56,689 nt of DNA from Kitasatospora aureofaciens (GTDB lineage Bacteria > Actinomycetota > Actinomycetes > Streptomycetales > Streptomycetaceae): NCBI RefSeq assembly GCF_001188955.3, contig NZ_JPRF03000046.1:1-56689 (forward strand). The letters run 5' to 3'. Below, piece after piece: positions 54,254 through 56,689 of this stretch. How positions within the stretch are numbered: the first letter of the stretch is position 1; each line of letters begins with the position of its first letter. The translations under genes and the position numbers were made by a program. The notes under the pieces are model-generated. The model had not been told where the DNA came from, did not search any database, and was given only the letters and a program-made list of their open reading frames with translations.

Positions 54254-55465
54254 ATGCACAACTGGCCGATCACCCTCGACGACGTCCGCGGCGCCCAGAA
54301 GATGCTCGCCGGGGTCGCCCGGGTCACCCCGATGGAGGGCAGCCGGCACCTGTCCGGACTGATCGGCGCGCCGGTCCACCTCAAGTGCGAGAACCTCCAG
54401 CGCACCGGCTCCTTCAAGCTGCGCGGGGCGTACGTGCGGATCGCGGGACTCTCGCCGGTGCAGCGGGCCGGCGGGGTGGTGGCGGCGAGCGCCGGGAACC
54501 ACGCCCAGGGGGTGGCGCTGGCGGCCTCGCTGCTGGGGGTGCGCTCGACCGTGTTCATGCCGGTCGCGGCGCCGCTGCCCAAGGTCGCGGCCACCCGCGA
54601 GTACGGCGCCGAGGTGCGGCTGCACGGCACCACCGTGGACGAGGCGCTACAGGCCGCGCAGCGGTACTCGGAGGCGACCGGGGCGGTGTTCATCCACCCC
54701 TTCGACCACTGGGACGTGGTCACCGGCCAGGCGACCGTCGGCCTGGAGATCCTGGAGCAGTGCCCCGAGGTGCGCACGATCCTGGTCGGGGTGGGCGGTG
54801 GCGGGCTGCTGGCCGGGATCGCGGCGGCGGTCAAGCCGTTGCGACCGGACGTCCGGGTGGTCGGGGTGCAGGCGGCGGCCGCGGCCGCGTACCCGCCCTC
54901 GCTGGCGGCCGGGCGGCCGGTGACGCTGGAGCACTTCGCCACCATGGCCGACGGGATCATGGTCGGGCGCCCGGGGGACATCCCGTTCGAGGTGGTCAAC
55001 ACCCTGGCGGACGGCATCCGCACGGTCTCCGAGGACGCCCTGGCGCGGGCCCTGCTGCTGGGCCTGGAGCGGCTGAAGCTGGTGGTCGAGCCGGCCGGGG
55101 CGGCCCCGATCGCGGCGCTGCTCGAGCAGCCGGACTCCTTCGAGGGCCCGGTGGTGGCGGTGCTCTCCGGGGGCAACATCGACCCGCAGCTGATGCAGCG
55201 GGTGCTGCGGCACGGGCTGGCGGCGGCCGGGCGCTACCTGTCGCTGCGGGTGCGGCTGGCGGACAAGCCGGGTTCGCTGGCGGACCTCCTGGGGGTGCTG
55301 ACCAGGGTGGACGCCAACGTGCTGGACGTCGCGCACGTGCGGACCGACCCGCGGCTGGGGCTGACCGAGGTCGAGGTGGACCTGCACCTGGAGACCAAGG
55401 GGCCGGAGCACTGCGCGCTGGTGGTGGGCGAGTTGCGGGACGCGGGGTACGTGGTCGCGGGCTGA
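54254..55465 (+). CDS. ilvA: Threonine ammonia-lyase (dehydratase) with ACT-type domain
   Basis: 403 residues. PLP Lys in LQRTGSFKLRGAYVR, SAGNHAQGVALAA, and GVGGGGLLAGIAAAVK bind the cofactor phosphate. The C-terminal 80 residues (LSLRVRLADKPGSLADLLGV ... EVDLHLETKGPEHCALVVGE) form one ACT-like regulatory domain. It deaminates threonine (and serine) to 2-oxobutyrate for isoleucine or catabolism. The ~400-residue form with one ACT resembles the catabolic type more than the two-ACT biosynthetic IlvA. Confidence 0.92.
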   Translation: MHNWPITLDDVRGAQKMLAGVARVTPMEGSRHLSGLIGAPVHLKCENLQRTGSFKLRGAYVRIAGLSPVQRAGGVVAASAGNHAQGVALAASLLGVRSTVFMPVAAPLPKVAATREYGAEVRLHGTTVDEALQAAQRYSEATGAVFIHPFDHWDVVTGQATVGLEILEQCPEVRTILVGVGGGGLLAGIAAAVKPLRPDVRVVGVQAAAAAAYPPSLAAGRPVTLEHFATMADGIMVGRPGDIPFEVVNTLADGIRTVSEDALARALLLGLERLKLVVEPAGAAPIAALLEQPDSFEGPVVAVLSGGNIDPQLMQRVLRHGLAAAGRYLSLRVRLADKPGSLADLLGVLTRVDANVLDVAHVRTDPRLGLTEVEVDLHLETKGPEHCALVVGELRDAGYVVAG

Positions 55466-55507
55466 GCGGCCGTCCCCTCTCCCGATCCGTTCCCCTTAAT
55501 CCCCTTG

Positions 55508-55549
55508 ACGCGATGTATCGCGAGTTGCCACACTCGCGATACATCGCGT
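55508..55549. promoter_or_regulatory. Large double-palindrome operator upstream of the ABC ATPase gene
   Basis: ACGCGATGTATCGCGAGT is repeated in perfect inverted form (ACTCGCGATACATCGCGT) after 6 nt, an 18-bp-arm inverted repeat. Each arm contains a smaller palindrome CGCGAT-GT-ATCGCG. It overlaps a TTGACG -35 box (55505-55510). The ATGT...ACAT and CGCGAT elements resemble PadR-type sites found before DrrA-like exporters in Streptomyces. The regulator gene is not in the window. Confidence 0.8.
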
Positions 55550-55646
55550 TCTGTTTCGGTTATCGGGAACCGAGTCGCCCGCGCGCCCGAACGGGGGGCG
55601 GAGTGGGACAGATCGCCCATACTCGACCGAGGAGATGAGGCAGGCC

Positions 55647-56689
55647 ATGGCGCCAGCCATCCAAGCCGAGAACCTGGTCAAGACCTTCGGCGACGTACGA
55701 GCCCTGGACGGCGTCAGCCTCGACGTCCCCGAGGGCACGGTGCTCGGGCTGCTCGGCCCGAACGGGGCCGGCAAGACCACCACCGTGCGCGTCCTCACCA
55801 CCCTGCTCCGCCCGGACTCCGGCCGCGCGGTGGTGGCCGGGGTCGACGTCCTCGAACACCCGGACCGGGTGCGCAGCCTGATCGGGCTGTCCGGTCAGTA
55901 CGCGGCGGTCGACGAGTACCTCACCGGCTTCGAGAACCTCACCATGGTCGGCGAGCTGTACCAGATGCGCACCCGCGACGCGAAGGCCCGCGCGCTGGAG
56001 CTGCTGGAGTGGTTCAACCTCACCGAGGCCAAGGACCGCACCGCCAAGACGTACTCCGGGGGCATGCGCCGGCGCCTCGACCTCGCCGCCGCGCTGGTCG
56101 TCCGGCCGCCGGTGATGTTCCTGGACGAGCCGACCACCGGCCTCGACCCGCGCAACCGGCTCGCGCTCTGGGAGGTCATCGAGACCCTGGTCGAGCAGGG
56201 CACCACGCTGCTGCTGACCACCCAGTACCTGGAGGAGGCCGACCGGCTCGCCCACGACATCGCGGTGGTCGACCACGGCCGGGTGATCGCCCGCGGCACG
56301 GCCGACCGGCTCAAGGCGCAGATCGGCGGCGAGCGGATCGAGGTCGTGGTGCACGACCCGGGCCTGGTCGCGGACGCGGTCGCGGCGCTGTCCCGGTACG
56401 CGCTGGGCGAGCCGGCCGTGGAGAAGAACACCCGGAAGATCACCGTGCCGGTCAGCGGCGGCGCCCGGGTGCTTGCCGACGCGATCCGCGAACTGGACGG
56501 CCGGGGCATCGAGATCGACGACATAGGCCTGCGCCGCCCGACCCTGGACGACGTCTTCCTCACCCTCACCGGCCACGTCGCCGAGGCGGTCGAGGAGGAC
56601 GGCGGCGCCGCCGGCTCGGAGGGCCGCGGCCGGGGCGGCCGGGGCCGTGGGAACAGCGGCGGCGGCGCGGGCGGCGCCGCGCAGCAGGA
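55647..56689 (+). CDS. DrrA-type ABC transporter ATP-binding protein (3' end outside window)
   Basis: At least 347 residues, open to the window edge. Walker A GPNGAGKTTT, signature YSGGMRRRLDLAAAL, Walker B VMFLDEPTTGLDP, H-loop TTQYLEEADRLAHD, and the C-terminal DrrA-type domain (IDDIGLRRPTLDDVFLTLTG). ATG 55647 is preferred to 55635 because GATGAGG gives proper spacing. After the usual end (about residue 312) comes an extra tail rich in Gly, Arg and Ser (RGRGGRGRGNSGGG) that continues out of the window. A DrrB-like permease should follow downstream. Confidence 0.92.
   Translation, partial: MAPAIQAENLVKTFGDVRALDGVSLDVPEGTVLGLLGPNGAGKTTTVRVLTTLLRPDSGRAVVAGVDVLEHPDRVRSLIGLSGQYAAVDEYLTGFENLTMVGELYQMRTRDAKARALELLEWFNLTEAKDRTAKTYSGGMRRRLDLAAALVVRPPVMFLDEPTTGLDPRNRLALWEVIETLVEQGTTLLLTTQYLEEADRLAHDIAVVDHGRVIARGTADRLKAQIGGERIEVVVHDPGLVADAVAALSRYALGEPAVEKNTRKITVPVSGGARVLADAIRELDGRGIEIDDIGLRRPTLDDVFLTLTGHVAEAVEEDGGAAGSEGRGRGGRGRGNSGGGAGGAAQQ

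Noticed and set aside
51641..54625. A 994-codon frame on the minus strand covering metB and MarR regions
   Set aside because: Only its last 221 codons (MsrA) are real; the rest is antisense to metB and threonine dehydratase, and msrA has its own GTG.

Overview
The window is high-GC actinobacterial chromosome and almost certainly comes from the family Streptomycetaceae (Streptomyces or Kitasatospora; I cannot choose between them). Evidence: very strong G/C at third codon positions, many GTG starts, a tRNA-Leu(UAA) of the bldA type, the tamR/tam pair, glmU-prs-rplY-pth, mfd-mazG, a P450 next to a riboswitch-controlled Rpf protein, and eno-divIC-DUF501-ppx-ndh. This is conserved core chromosome. 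I see no integrase, transposase, CRISPR array or phage genes.

Layout. 1-4.2 kb: the end of a LuxR-type response regulator, the divergent tamR/tam pair with two operators, and a fatty-acid desaturase with a coupled TetR gene and a strong inverted-repeat operator. 4.3-8.8 kb: tRNA-Gln(UUG), glmU, prs, rplY and pth (wall precursor, PRPP, ribosome and peptidyl-tRNA functions). 8.9-15 kb: a small membrane protein, an ECF sigma factor with a membrane partner, ppc (reverse strand), and a divergent NarL-type histidine kinase with no adjacent regulator; a DasR-like site lies between the last two. 15.1-19.7 kb: four proteins assembled from polymorphic-toxin and immunity modules (SUKH-3 beside a YwqJ-type deaminase, a WHH-type nuclease fused to SUKH-1, and a YrhB-like/deaminase/SUKH-4 protein). 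The last gene is split by a patchwork insert. 20-22.8 kb: a DivIVA-like coiled-coil protein, a lipoprotein and a secreted beta/gamma-crystallin-like protein.

23.4-36.9 kb: mfd, mazG, a short Rossmann protein, a CYP107-type P450, a c-di-AMP riboswitch with an Rpf/LysM protein, eno, divIC, a DUF501 gene, a Ppx/GppA phosphatase and ndh with Rex-like operators. 37-42.5 kb: an FtsX-type ABC exporter, bldA, a Bax1-I protein and a small hypothetical protein. 42.6-55.5 kb: a membrane-anchored protein, a thiolase, an SGNH hydrolase, cystathionine beta-synthase, an L,D-transpeptidase lipoprotein, a second ECF sigma factor with a frameshifted partner, msrA, metB, a MarR regulator and threonine dehydratase. 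The window ends inside a DrrA-type ABC ATPase gene that follows a large double-palindrome operator.

How the genes fit together. Central metabolism (ppc, eno, prs, tam), the sulfur amino-acid route (cystathionine beta-synthase, cystathionine gamma-synthase/lyase, threonine dehydratase, MsrA) and envelope/development functions (glmU, Rpf, L,D-transpeptidase, divIC, bldA) are interleaved. Two features cut across the window: a repeated leaderless promoter design (TANNNT followed 5-7 nt later by the start codon) and several well-formed operators. The least conventional part is the compact deaminase/nuclease/SUKH cluster and its broken member.
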